64,000 nucleotides of DNA from Thiomicrorhabdus aquaedulcis (GCF_004001325.1 NZ_AP018722.1:1488001-1552000); one strand, 5' to 3'; shown: positions 48,558 through 57,511, counted from the first letter of the stretch. Notes: generated by a model from the letters alone, not told the origin. Program-made: numbers and translations.

Positions 48558-49741
48558 ATGAACCTAAAACAGCAATACGGACTTGTTACAGCGAACTATT
48601 GGGCATTTACCTTAACCGACGGTGCGTTACGCATGTTGGTTTTATTGTACTTTTACCAGTTAGGGTATTCGCCCTTGGCCATTGCCATGTTGTTTTTGTT
48701 TTATGAGTTTTTTGGTATTGTGACCAACTTGGTAGGCGGTTGGCTGGGCGCGCGCCTTGGCTTAAACGTCACCATGAACATTGGTTTGGCCATACAGGTG
48801 GGCGCCCTTATTATGCTCACCGCTCCCCCCGAATGGCTGGGCGTGGCGTATGTTATGGCCGCGCAAGCACTGTCGGGGATTGCCAAAGACCTTAATAAAA
48901 TGAGCGCCAAAAGCAGTATTAAAAGCCTAGCGGCCGATTCGGACGGCACGCTTTATCGCTGGGTAACCATGCTTACTGGCTCAAAAAATGCGTTAAAAGG
49001 TGTGGGCTTTTTTATGGGGGCGGTATTGCTCGAAGTCGTAGGCTTTAGCAATGCCATGTGGCTTATGGCCGGCATGCTCAGTGTGGCGCTGGTAGCCTCT
49101 TTGTTGTTACTAGACAGCTCATTGGGCAAAGCGCAAAACAAACCAAAGTTTAATGATATGTTTCAACCTCGCCCACCATTAATTGGCTGTCGGCCGCACG
49201 TCTGTTTTTATTTGGCGCGCGCGACGTGTGGTTTGTGGTGGCGCTGCCCATCTATTTACAAAGCCAATTAGGCTGGTCGCACTGGGAGGTAGGCGCCTAC
49301 ATTGCGCTGTGGATTATTGGCTACGGGATTGTGCAAGCCGCCACACCCAAGTTAATCACACGCGGACGCAATCCCACTGCCAGTACCGCAGGCAAACTCG
49401 CATTGGCATTGGCCATTGTGCCACTGCTGATGGCGTGGCAACTCTCAACCCACCCCGAACTTATTATTGTGATTGGCCTTGCGGTGTTTGGTGTGCTGTT
49501 TGCATTCAATTCCGCCGTGCACTCTTATTTAATTGTGTCGGCGGCCAGTCACGACGGCACGTCTAAAGAGGTCGGATTTTATTACATGGCCAACGCCGGT
49601 GGACGCTTATTAGGCACCGTACTGTCGGGGTACGTCTACCAAATTGCCGGCATGGAAGCGTGTTTAGCGTTTGCTGGTGGCTTTGTATTGTTGTCGGCCT
49701 GGCTGGTGTATAAAATTCCAAAGCCGCTTAAAACGGCTTAA
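48558..49741 (+). CDS. arsJ: Organoarsenical efflux MFS transporter ArsJ, with apparent frameshift
   Basis: Exports 1-arseno-3-phosphoglycerate made by the upstream GAPDH. About 12 membrane segments; N-terminal YGLVTANYWAFTLTDGALRM-type (residues 5-24, in pieces) and the central FLFGARDVWFVVALP are the family hallmarks. The two halves are in different frames. One extra base at the TTT at 49161-49163 gives NDMFSTSPTINWLSAARLF and a protein of about 395 aa. Unlike most other lesions here the run is only three Ts, so this could be a real mutation. Confidence 0.87.
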
Positions 49742-49787
49742 AACGGTTTAAAACGCCTTAAAACGATATGACGTTCAAAATGATTCT

Positions 49788-49799
49788 ACCAGGCCTGGT
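49788..49799. repeat. Iterated palindrome after arsJ
   Basis: Exact ACCAGGCCTGGT, 46 bp after the arsJ stop. Confidence 0.95.
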
Positions 49800-49908
49800 C
49801 AGGGCAAAAATCGCCCAATAAAAGCAAAGTTTGTTAAGATACCGTTTTTTAAAGACGGGTAACAGACCGCGTACGGTTTGCTGCACGTCATCAGTTAAAA
49901 GGTGTGTT

Positions 49909-51402
49909 ATGTTATTTTCTTCTACCCGACAAGACTGGCTAGGCAATGTCCGTGGTGACATTTTAGCCGGTATTGTGGTCGCATTGGCGCTGGTGCCCGA
50001 AGCCATTGCGTTTTCAATTATTGCCGGTGTTGACCCCAAAGTAGGCTTATACGCCTCGTTTGCAATTGCGGTGATTATCGCCATCGTCGGCGGTCGTGCT
50101 GGGATGATTTCAGCCGCCACCGCCGCTACTGCATTGCTGATGATTACCCTGGTAAAAGATCATGGTTTAGAATACTTATTGGCCGCCAGCGTATTGGCTG
50201 GGGTTTTGCAAATTTTAGCCGGCTATTTAAATTTACACACGCTCATTAGTTTTATATCACGCTCGGTCATGGTGGGATTTTTAAACGCCTTGGCCATTCT
50301 TATTTTTATGGCGCAACTTCCCGAACTCACCAACGTTACCTGGCACGTTTACGCGTTAACGGCGCTGGGTTTAGCCATTATTTATCTGTTTCCGTACGTA
50401 CCTAAACTGGGCAAAATCATTCCTTCACCACTGGTCACCATTGTCGTGCTCACCGCGTTGGTGGTCTACATGGGCATAGACGTACGCACCATTGGTGACA
50501 TGGGCGAACTGCCCGACACCCTGCCCATCTTTTTATGGCCTGACGTCCCCATGACCCTAGAAACGTTATGGATTATTCTGCCCTACTCGGTCGCCATCGC
50601 CATTGTAGGACTGCTTGAATCGCTTATGACCGCACAAGTGCTCGACGAGATGACCGACACCGACAGCGACAAAAAACGCGAATGCAAAGGTCAGGGCGTG
50701 GCCAATATCGGTTCTGGTTTAATGGGCGGCATGGCCGGTTGCGCCATGATTGGTCAATCTATCATTAACGTAAAATCAGGTGGTCGCGGCCGTTTATCCA
50801 CCATGACAGCCGGCGTGGTGCTGCTCATTATGGTGGTTTTTGTGAGCGATTGGCTGGCCATTATTCCCATGGCCGCACTGGTGGCGGTAATGATTATGGT
50901 GTCCATTGGCACGTTTAACTGGAACTCAATCGTTGAAATACGAACCAACCCCCTGCCTGCCACCATTGTTATGCTCACCACGGTCATCGTCACCGTCGGA
51001 ACGCACAACTTAGCGTTTGGCGTCATTAGCGGCGTCGTACTCGCGGCCTTGTTTATGGCCAGTCGCTTACGCGAATTTATGCTGGTTGAAAAAACCTTTG
51101 ATGAAGCCACCCAAACCCAAACGTATACGGTGATTGGCCAAGTATTTTTTAACTCAACCGAGAAATTCACCCAATACTTTGACTTTAAAGAAGTGGTCGA
51201 TAAAGTGGTTATAGACGTGCATCGCGCCCATTTTTGGGACATCAGTGCCGTGTACGCGCTAGACAAAGTGGTGTTAAAGCTACGCCGCGAAGGCGTTGAT
51301 GTAGAGATTATTGGTCTCAATCAAGCCAGTGAAACTCTAATGGATAAGTTTGCCGTACACGACAAACCCGAAAAAATAGAAAAAATGATGGGAGGTCACT
51401 AA
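49909..51402 (+). CDS. SulP-family anion transporter with STAS domain
   Basis: 497 aa. Transporter core of the SLC26/SulP fold: GDILAGIVVALALVPEAIAFSI-type N-terminus (residues about 14-34, in pieces) and many hydrophobic segments, followed by a cytoplasmic STAS domain (about 400-497; VVIDVHRAHFWDISAVYAL-type). SulP proteins move sulfate or bicarbonate, among others; the substrate cannot be told. Start at 49909 (MLFSSTRQ); the sequence before it is not family-like. Overlaps the ribosome binding site of the next gene. Confidence 0.9.
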   Translation: MLFSSTRQDWLGNVRGDILAGIVVALALVPEAIAFSIIAGVDPKVGLYASFAIAVIIAIVGGRAGMISAATAATALLMITLVKDHGLEYLLAASVLAGVLQILAGYLNLHTLISFISRSVMVGFLNALAILIFMAQLPELTNVTWHVYALTALGLAIIYLFPYVPKLGKIIPSPLVTIVVLTALVVYMGIDVRTIGDMGELPDTLPIFLWPDVPMTLETLWIILPYSVAIAIVGLLESLMTAQVLDEMTDTDSDKKRECKGQGVANIGSGLMGGMAGCAMIGQSIINVKSGGRGRLSTMTAGVVLLIMVVFVSDWLAIIPMAALVAVMIMVSIGTFNWNSIVEIRTNPLPATIVMLTTVIVTVGTHNLAFGVISGVVLAALFMASRLREFMLVEKTFDEATQTQTYTVIGQVFFNSTEKFTQYFDFKEVVDKVVIDVHRAHFWDISAVYALDKVVLKLRREGVDVEIIGLNQASETLMDKFAVHDKPEKIEKMMGGH

Positions 51403-52335
51403 ATGACACATTCACATTCGGCACAGACTGAGCCAAAAAAATGGATTATGGCCTGTATTGACGACTCTTCCTTAAGCAACGCGGTGGTAGATTACGCCGC
51501 ATGGCTAGCACAAGCGTTTGGGCAACCATTAGAGGTGTTACACACCCTAGAGCATCCAATCCAGCACAACAGCCACAATCACTCAGGCAACTTAACCCCC
51601 AATCAACAAGAGTGGTTAACCAAAAGTCTGTCTGAAGAAGACCAAGTCCTTAATAAACAACGCATTCAACACGGCAAAGACATATTAGCCAATGCACAAT
51701 TACGCCTAACCGACTTTCAACAACAGGCAACACAACAAGGCTTAAACGGCCTTGTTGAATACGTTACAAAACAACGTCATGGCACGCTAACCGACACCCT
51801 AACCGACCTACAAGACAACATTAAAGTCTTAGTATTGGGCATGAACGGCACACAAAGCCAAACCATCAAGGATGCAAACAAGTCGGCTAACACCATTGGT
51901 TCACAAATTGAAGCCGCCATTAAACTATTGCACAAACCCGTCTTAATTGTGAACCAAATGTTTAGCACGCCCAACTCCATTATGCTGGCCTTTAACGACA
52001 CCCCTGGCGCACACTTGGCTTTAGAGATGATTTGCGCCAGTCCACTGTGCAAAACCCTAAAGGTGCACGCAGTGCACGTCACAGACAACCTTCAAAAAGG
52101 TCAAATACTGATTGAGCAAGCCAGACAAAAACTCACGACCGCAGGCGTAACCTTTCAAACCGCGCTGCTGCAAGGCCAAGCACACACCGCCCTACTTGAC
52201 TACCAACAGCAACACAACCTAGACCTAACCGTAATGGGCGCGTTTAACCACGGTAAACTGCATACCCTACTGTTTGGCAGTGTTACCGCCAAAATGCTCC
52301 AGCACACCCAAAAACCGCTGCTACTGCTTCGTTAA
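51403..52335 (+). CDS. Tandem universal-stress-protein (Usp) domain protein
   Basis: 310 aa with two UspA-like domains (about residues 12-185 and 195-310). The second has the ATP-loop-like MGAFNHGKLHTLLFGSVTAKML-type C-terminal signature (G-x2-G-x9-G(S/T)). ATG directly abuts the SulP stop (TAAATG), with GGAGGT inside the SulP 3' end, so the two are translationally coupled. The pairing SulP-Usp suggests regulation of anion transport. Two palindromes follow the stop. Confidence 0.88.
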   Translation: MTHSHSAQTEPKKWIMACIDDSSLSNAVVDYAAWLAQAFGQPLEVLHTLEHPIQHNSHNHSGNLTPNQQEWLTKSLSEEDQVLNKQRIQHGKDILANAQLRLTDFQQQATQQGLNGLVEYVTKQRHGTLTDTLTDLQDNIKVLVLGMNGTQSQTIKDANKSANTIGSQIEAAIKLLHKPVLIVNQMFSTPNSIMLAFNDTPGAHLALEMICASPLCKTLKVHAVHVTDNLQKGQILIEQARQKLTTAGVTFQTALLQGQAHTALLDYQQQHNLDLTVMGAFNHGKLHTLLFGSVTAKMLQHTQKPLLLLR

Positions 52336-52417
52336 AACAGCTTGTTATTAAGGGCACCATTAACCTAAACAATCAGGCCTGGTTGTTTAAGTTGCATTTC
52401 AAGTTGCATCCAAACTC

Positions 52418-52429
52418 ACCAGGCCTGGT
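52418..52429. repeat. Iterated palindrome, last copy in the window
   Basis: Exact ACCAGGCCTGGT. A one-mismatch copy with a 24-bp near-symmetric context lies at 52366-52389. No copy is found downstream to 64000. Confidence 0.95.
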
Positions 52430-52542
52430 CAAACGCGCAATTTAAACACAACATACAACACAGTTAACACGCAGCATGACTTGACAAAACCACTTTAAAT
52501 CAACACCTTATAAATTAAAATCAAATAAATCCCATATAAGGC

Positions 52543-52570
52543 TTGTAATAAAGCTGTAACTAACTATAAT
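52543..52570 (+). promoter_or_regulatory. Sigma-70 promoter of the initiator tRNA
   Basis: TTGTAA, 16-bp spacer, TATAAT. About 42 bp upstream of the tRNA 5' end. Confidence 0.7.
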
Positions 52571-52612
52571 ACGCCACATCGGAACAGTTCAACGGTTTCG
52601 GATTTCAAATGT

Positions 52613-52689
<77 letters not shown>

Positions 52690-52695
52690 CATTCT

Positions 52696-52744
52696 AAAGC
52701 CAGATATTTCAAACACTTACGAGTGAATGAAGTCTGGCTTTTTT
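52696..52744 (+). terminator. Terminator after tRNA-fMet
   Basis: Stem AAAGCCAGA / TCTGGCTTT with a T-run. 6 bp past the tRNA; it overlaps the integrase stop codon on the other strand. Confidence 0.85.
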
Positions 52745-53430
52745 ATTGCCCAAATTTCCTTAGTGTAGGGATATTTGTAGAGGCGTTGGTCGGGTTCCTG
52801 TTTACATATTTCTGTAGATGCTGATGGGTAAAATGCGCATAACGCTTTACCATTTTAAAATCAGACCATCCACCTAACTCCTGAAGTACCTCTAAAGGCG
52901 TTCCTCGCTGGATATGCCATGTTGCCCATGTATGACGTAAGTCATGCCATCTTAGGTTTTCAATGCCTACTTGCTCACAAGCATTTTTAAAAGACTTGGT
53001 ATTTGCCCGCCGAATAGGATTCCCCTTATAGGTGAATACATTCTTAGAGTGTTTACCGACTTGTCTTTTAATAACATTGATCGCAATCTCCGATAACGGC
53101 ACTACAAAGGCTTTTTCACTTTTGAGTATGTCATCACCCTCAATATAGACAATGCGTTGCGAGAGGTCTACTTGTTCCCAGCGGAGCAGGGTGACGTTGG
53201 ATTCTCTCAGGCCTGTTTCTAATGAGAAGATGACCATATCTGCCAAGTGGGGCGATAACGCCATAATCAGCCTTTGTGTTTCGCTCTCTGTCAGCCAGCG
53301 AACTCGCTTTTTAGGTTCCTTCAAGAGTTTTATAAATGGTGGGTCGCATTTCACTTCCCACTCTTTGTGTGCTTTGTTTAATACCGCTCTAAGTTTCTGA
53401 AGTAGTCGATTAACGGTTGCATTGCTAACA
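52743..53430 (-). pseudogene. Tyrosine-recombinase integrase, 5' truncated by IS3
   Basis: The remaining 230 residues hold an intact catalytic domain: Arg in LETGLRESNVTLL, the HxxR box in LRWHDLRHTWATWH, the His/Trp in GGWSDFKMVKR and the Tyr in KRYAHF. The N-terminal arm- and core-binding regions are missing; the 25 residues before SNATVNRLL come from the IS3 end. Position beside tRNA-fMet fits an integrating island whose other boundary (attR) I cannot find. Confidence 0.85.
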
Positions 53431-53505
53431 CCTGGACTGGCTACAATCCTTCGTACACAAAGACACGTTAAAATGTGACTTAAAAAATACGAATAGGAAT
53501 TGAAC

Positions 53506-53805
53506 ATGAAACATCAAAAACGCTATGACGACCAACTCAAACAGCAAGCCATTGAAATGGCGCTAGAAGGTTCAAAATCCGTGGCACAAATCGCCCGAGA
53601 TTTAGACATAAAAGACAACACTCTTTACGGTTGGGTTGATAAACATCGTCGTGATAATCCTGATAAAGCTTCAACTAAACTGGTTGTCGCAATACCAGTC
53701 GATTTAGAGGCACAGAACCGCAAACTCAAACGCGAACTCGCTCGTGCATTGGAGGACGTTGAACTCCTAAAAAAGGCGGCGGCGTACTTTGCGGTTCACA
53801 AGTAG
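53506..53805 (+). CDS. IS3-family transposase OrfA
   Basis: 99-aa DNA-binding protein. Helix-turn-helix in residues about 5-50 (EMALEGSKSVAQIARDLD), then a leucine-zipper-type coiled coil (NRKLKRELARALEDVELLKKAA, in pieces). It ends past an A-run slippery site. Confidence 0.92.
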   Translation: MKHQKRYDDQLKQQAIEMALEGSKSVAQIARDLDIKDNTLYGWVDKHRRDNPDKASTKLVVAIPVDLEAQNRKLKRELARALEDVELLKKAAAYFAVHK

Positions 53806-53816
53806 CAAAGTACGCC
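53769..53816 (+). promoter_or_regulatory. Programmed -1 frameshift signal in the IS3 element
   Basis: A-run AAAAAAG at 53769-53775, followed by a perfect hairpin GGCGTACTTTGC / GCAAAGTACGCC around the OrfA stop. Typical of IS3 elements, which use it to make the OrfAB transposase. Confidence 0.85.
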
Positions 53817-53846
53817 TGGATAGACGAACATAAAGCCCACTATGGA

Positions 53847-54737
53847 GTGTGCCGACTGTGCCGATTAATGGATCTCAAACGCAGTAGTTACACCAGTTAT
53901 CTTCAATCGCAGCCTGAGCGCGCCAAAAAGCAAGCTCAGCAACAGAAGAGATTAAACGAACTAGATCAGCACATCACGAAGATGGTCGAGGACTACAAAA
54001 ACACCATTGGTGCGCGACGCATTAAAACCGCCCTCAAGCGCAAGCATAAGCTCATCGTCAGTCGCCGACATATTATTGAGCGTATGAACGCCTTAGAGTT
54101 AAAAGTCGTCACACGCCAGCGTTACCGTAATCGCAATGTGGCGGCCATTGACGATGACCGGATTGCGGCCAATGTACTCAAGCGCGAATTTAATGTTAAA
54201 GGGCCGAATCAAAAATGGGTCGCCGACATTAGCTATATCCGCACGCTGGAAGGCTGGCAATATCTAGCCGTGTTTATCGATCTTTATTCACGCCGAGTGG
54301 TTGGCTGGGCTATGGATAAACACATGAGTGCCCAACTGGTGAAAACCGCTTTAATGAGAGCGTTGTGGAGCCGAAAGCCCAAGCGCGGGTTGATTATTCA
54401 TACGGATCAAGGCAGTCAGTTTGTCTCCAAGGCCTATCGTAACGTGCTCAAACACTGGGGCATAAAACCCAGCATGAGCCGTCGCGGAAACTGTTGGGAT
54501 AATGCGGTGGTAGAGAGTTTTTTTGCTTCTTTGAAAAAGGAACGAGTGTATCGGACAACCTACAGCACGGGTAAAGAAGCATTGTACGATGTGACCGAAT
54601 ATATTGGTTGGTACAACCACAAAAGAATGCACAGTACCAATGACGATTACTCGCCAGTAGAGTATGAAAATCAATGGATCAAAGCCATGAAGGACTTAGA
54701 TAAAAAATGGGCGTCTTTGTGTACGAAAAAGGGTTGA
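53847..54737 (+). CDS. IS3-family transposase OrfB (DDE integrase)
   Basis: 296-aa catalytic part. N-terminal HTH_21 region, then the RNase H-like core with Asp in WVADISYI, Asp in IIHTDQGSQF and Glu in NAVVESFFASLKKE. It begins in the -1 frame relative to OrfA and is probably made chiefly as the OrfAB fusion; the GTG at 53847 is the first start in frame. Confidence 0.93.
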   Translation: MCRLCRLMDLKRSSYTSYLQSQPERAKKQAQQQKRLNELDQHITKMVEDYKNTIGARRIKTALKRKHKLIVSRRHIIERMNALELKVVTRQRYRNRNVAAIDDDRIAANVLKREFNVKGPNQKWVADISYIRTLEGWQYLAVFIDLYSRRVVGWAMDKHMSAQLVKTALMRALWSRKPKRGLIIHTDQGSQFVSKAYRNVLKHWGIKPSMSRRGNCWDNAVVESFFASLKKERVYRTTYSTGKEALYDVTEYIGWYNHKRMHSTNDDYSPVEYENQWIKAMKDLDKKWASLCTKKG

Positions 54738-54773
54738 CAGTCCAGTCCGCTTTTTCAGTGCAAAGGTCACCTC

Positions 54774-55108
54774 TTATATATTGTAAATTTTCCATTCCTC
54801 AAAGCCCTTATACTGCAACACCCAGTTGGGCACTTCGGTTGCTGGCATTGGTTTGGCTATGACGTAACCTTGGGCTTGATTACAACCCAGTTGCAATAAC
54901 AATACGCCGTGCTCTATGGTTTCGACACCCTCAGCAATAACGTTGCAATGAAAGGCAGAGGCCAACCCTAAAGAGGCTTCTATTATGGATAAACTGGCTT
55001 TGTCATTAAGCATGTCCATCACAAAACTTTTATCTATTTTTATCGTATTAACCGGTAAATCTTTTAAATATCTGAGAGTAGAATACCCAGTTCCAAAATC
55101 GTCTAAAG
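54774..55108 (-). pseudogene. C-terminal fragment of the GGDEF-EAL gene
   Basis: About 111 codons of the EAL domain end: DDFGTGYSTLRYLKDLP, then IKIDKSF, AEGVETIE and GCNQAQGYVIAKPMP. It is the exact continuation of the gene at 57504-59642. Without the IS21 element and one 8-bp repeat the two would join in frame as VALDDFGTG. Confidence 0.93.
55101..55108. repeat. 8-bp target duplication, left copy
   Basis: GTCTAAAG here and again at 57504-57511, directly flanking the IS21-family element. Confidence 0.93.
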
Positions 55109-55201
55109 TATTAAGCGACAATTACCTTGGCCGGTTTAGCGACAATTATCTTGGCCGGTTGATCTGATAAAGTTCGGCACAGCAGAACGGAGGAATTCAC
55201 T

Positions 55202-56695
55202 GTGCCGGGAATAAGAATCTCAGATCAACAGGTCACAATTTATATGAAAAGTAGAAAGCATAATAGCCAAGTTATCGCGGCGGCCAAAGCCGGTATTTCA
55301 GAGCGAACAGCTAGGCGAATTGATAAACAAAACGAACAAAAAACGGCCAATCAACGCCAATGGCGAACCCGCAAAGATCCGCTTGATTCTATTTGGGACA
55401 GCATCGTTGTTCCTATGCTTCAAGTCGATGAATCGATTACACCGGTTGGTCTGTTCGATCACCTTTGCGAGTTTCACACCGATAAATTTAAGCCGAGTTC
55501 ACGGCGAACACTTGAGCGACGCATTCATAAATGGCGAGCGTTTCATGGCGCGGGGAGAGAGGTGATATTCATCCAGACCCATGAATACGGAGTATTGGGG
55601 ATCTGTGATTTCACGCACGTTCAGTCGCCTGTTACGATTGCAGGTGAGCCGCTAAAACACATGCTATTTCATTACCGTATGCCCGCCAGTGGCTGGGCTT
55701 ATGCGCAAGTGATTTACGGCGGTGAAAGCTTCGCCGCCTTCTCGGATGGTTTGCAAAAGGCTTTTAAGACCGCAGGTGGCGTTCCTAAGGTCGTTCGAAC
55801 GGACAGTCTCAGTGCCGCTTATCGGAACCACTCAAATGATGACGATTTAACCGAGCGCTTCAGCGAGCTTGTTACCCATTATGGGTTTAAAGCCACACGC
55901 AACAATCGCGGGATCGCTCATGAGAACGGCGCGATTGAGAGCCCTCATGGACACCTCAAATCACAGATCGAGCAAGCCTTGAAAATCCGAGGCCATTACG
56001 ACTTTAAAAATCGTGAGGCCTATGAAACCTTTATAACAGACATTGTTGCTCGGCGTAATCGCCGCATCAGTGATAAATATTTACTTGAGCAGCGACAATT
56101 ACAAGCATTACCACGGGTCATGAGCGTCAATTACACCGAGCATTACCTGAGCGTATCGCGCACGAGCACCATCGCACTAAAGCGGGTGACCTATAGCGTG
56201 CCTTCACGACTGATCGGTAGCCGATTATTGGTTCGCCTCTACGACAACCGATTAGAATTATTTTATAGCACGGATTTGATTCAAACACTTGAGCGGGTTT
56301 ACGCAGTTAAGGGAGAACGCGCACGTCATATTAACTATGTACATGTCATTGACGCACTGGTTAAAAAGCCTATGGCATTCCGTCACTCACAGTTGCGTGA
56401 CGACTTACTGCCGGACGACAATTACAAGGCCATCTGGCAATACGTTGATGAGAACCTTTTGGCGGATAAAGCCAGCTATTACATGGTAAAACTGCTGCAT
56501 TTAGCCAAACAAAGTGGTTGTGAGCGTCAATTAGGGCGTTTTGTGGCCGCCGAAATCGCTCAGCGACAATTACCGGCCATCCGGGAGTGTGAAGCGCAGT
56601 TTTTGGTCATTGAACCGAACATCCTAAAGATGACGGTCAAACAACACAGCTTGAGCGCTTACAGCCGCATGATACCTGGAGGTCTACATGGATAA
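55202..56695 (+). CDS. istA: IS21-family transposase IstA
   Basis: 497-aa transposase. N-terminal HTH (about residues 1-45), a DDE core with Asp in LGICDFTHVQ, Asp in VVRTDSLSAAY and Glu in ENGAIESPHGHLK, then a C-terminal region. GTG start with GGAGG before it. Its end overlaps istB by 8 bp. Confidence 0.94.
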   Translation: MPGIRISDQQVTIYMKSRKHNSQVIAAAKAGISERTARRIDKQNEQKTANQRQWRTRKDPLDSIWDSIVVPMLQVDESITPVGLFDHLCEFHTDKFKPSSRRTLERRIHKWRAFHGAGREVIFIQTHEYGVLGICDFTHVQSPVTIAGEPLKHMLFHYRMPASGWAYAQVIYGGESFAAFSDGLQKAFKTAGGVPKVVRTDSLSAAYRNHSNDDDLTERFSELVTHYGFKATRNNRGIAHENGAIESPHGHLKSQIEQALKIRGHYDFKNREAYETFITDIVARRNRRISDKYLLEQRQLQALPRVMSVNYTEHYLSVSRTSTIALKRVTYSVPSRLIGSRLLVRLYDNRLELFYSTDLIQTLERVYAVKGERARHINYVHVIDALVKKPMAFRHSQLRDDLLPDDNYKAIWQYVDENLLADKASYYMVKLLHLAKQSGCERQLGRFVAAEIAQRQLPAIRECEAQFLVIEPNILKMTVKQHSLSAYSRMIPGGLHG

Positions 56696-57440
56696 CCTAA
56701 CCGCCTCATTGCCTTTAATGCTCAAGCAACTGAAGCTTGCAACCATGGTTGGACAGTGGGACGCACTTGGCCAAAAAGCGGTAAAAGAACAGTGGAGCCC
56801 ACAGCAATACTTATCTGAGCTTTGTCATATCGAACTGGCGACACGTGAGGATAAGCGCCTACAGCGCCTTTTAAAAGACGCTAAGTTACCGATGAGTAAA
56901 AACCTTGGCAACTTCGACTTCAGTCTTGTTGAGGGCGTCAACAAGCCGCTTGTTGCCCAGTTCATTGAGCAAACCTATTGGTTGAAGCTTGGCGCGAACA
57001 TTTTGTTGTTCGGGGCCAGTGGCCTTGGGAAAACCCATATCGCCAGCAGCATTGGTTATGGCCTGATCGAGCAAGGTTATAAAGTGAAGTTTATGGCCGC
57101 CTCAGCCATTGTTCAACAACTCCAACAAGCCAAGCAGCACTTACGTTTGCAGGACGAGCTTCTGAAGCTCGATAAATACCCATTACTGATTGTTGATGAC
57201 GTGGGTTATGTTCGCAAAACCGAACAAGAAACCAGTGTCCTCTTTGAGCTCATTGCGCATCGCTATGAGCGACACAGCCTGATCATGACATCGAATAAAT
57301 CGTTCGAACAATGGGATGAACTTTTTGATGATTCAACGATGACCATCGCAGCCATCGACCGACTGGTTCATCATGCAACGATTATTCATTGTGAAGGTGA
57401 AAGCTACCGACGCAAAATAGCCATGAGTAACGGTAAATAA
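56688..57440 (+). CDS. istB: IS21-family helper ATPase IstB
   Basis: 250-aa AAA+ protein related to DnaC/DnaA, which directs target capture by IstA. Walker A GASGLGKTHIAS near residue 108, Walker B LLIVDDVGY near 167. GGAGG within istA serves as its ribosome binding site. Confidence 0.95.
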   Translation: MDNLTASLPLMLKQLKLATMVGQWDALGQKAVKEQWSPQQYLSELCHIELATREDKRLQRLLKDAKLPMSKNLGNFDFSLVEGVNKPLVAQFIEQTYWLKLGANILLFGASGLGKTHIASSIGYGLIEQGYKVKFMAASAIVQQLQQAKQHLRLQDELLKLDKYPLLIVDDVGYVRKTEQETSVLFELIAHRYERHSLIMTSNKSFEQWDELFDDSTMTIAAIDRLVHHATIIHCEGESYRRKIAMSNGK

Positions 57441-57503
57441 AATTCGGTATCAACCGGCCAAGATAATTGACGCTAGACCGGACAAAGTAATTGACGCTGT
57501 ATA

Positions 57504-57511
57504 GTCTAAAG
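57504..57511. repeat. 8-bp target duplication, right copy
   Basis: GTCTAAAG, the partner of 55101-55108. Together they mark a simple, recent IS21 transposition. Confidence 0.93.

Larger units (their letters stand above)
53433..54744 (+). mobile_element. IS3-family insertion sequence
   Basis: 1.3-kb element with ends TGGACTG and CAGTCCA and longer imperfect terminal inverted repeats including TTCGTACACAAAGAC. Two overlapping transposase frames with a -1 frameshift signal. No target duplication: ACC lies on the left and GTC on the right, which suggests that adjacent DNA was deleted or rearranged after insertion, consistent with the truncated integrase on its left. Confidence 0.92.
55109..57503 (+). 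mobile_element. IS21-family insertion sequence (istAB)
   Basis: 2395-bp element starting TATTAAGCGACAATTA and ending TAATTGACGCTGTATA. Two repeated subterminal blocks at each end (CGACAATTA..TTGGCCGG on the left; CCGGCCAAGATAATTGACGC and a variant on the right), typical of IS21. Flanked by the 8-bp duplication GTCTAAAG. It lies within the EAL domain of a c-di-GMP gene, in the opposite orientation. Confidence 0.95.

Noticed and set aside
54759-54776. GTGCAAAGGTCACCTC beside the IS3 right end as another foldback-repeat end
   Set aside because: Only about 11 matching bases and no partner end; could be a remnant but not supportable.
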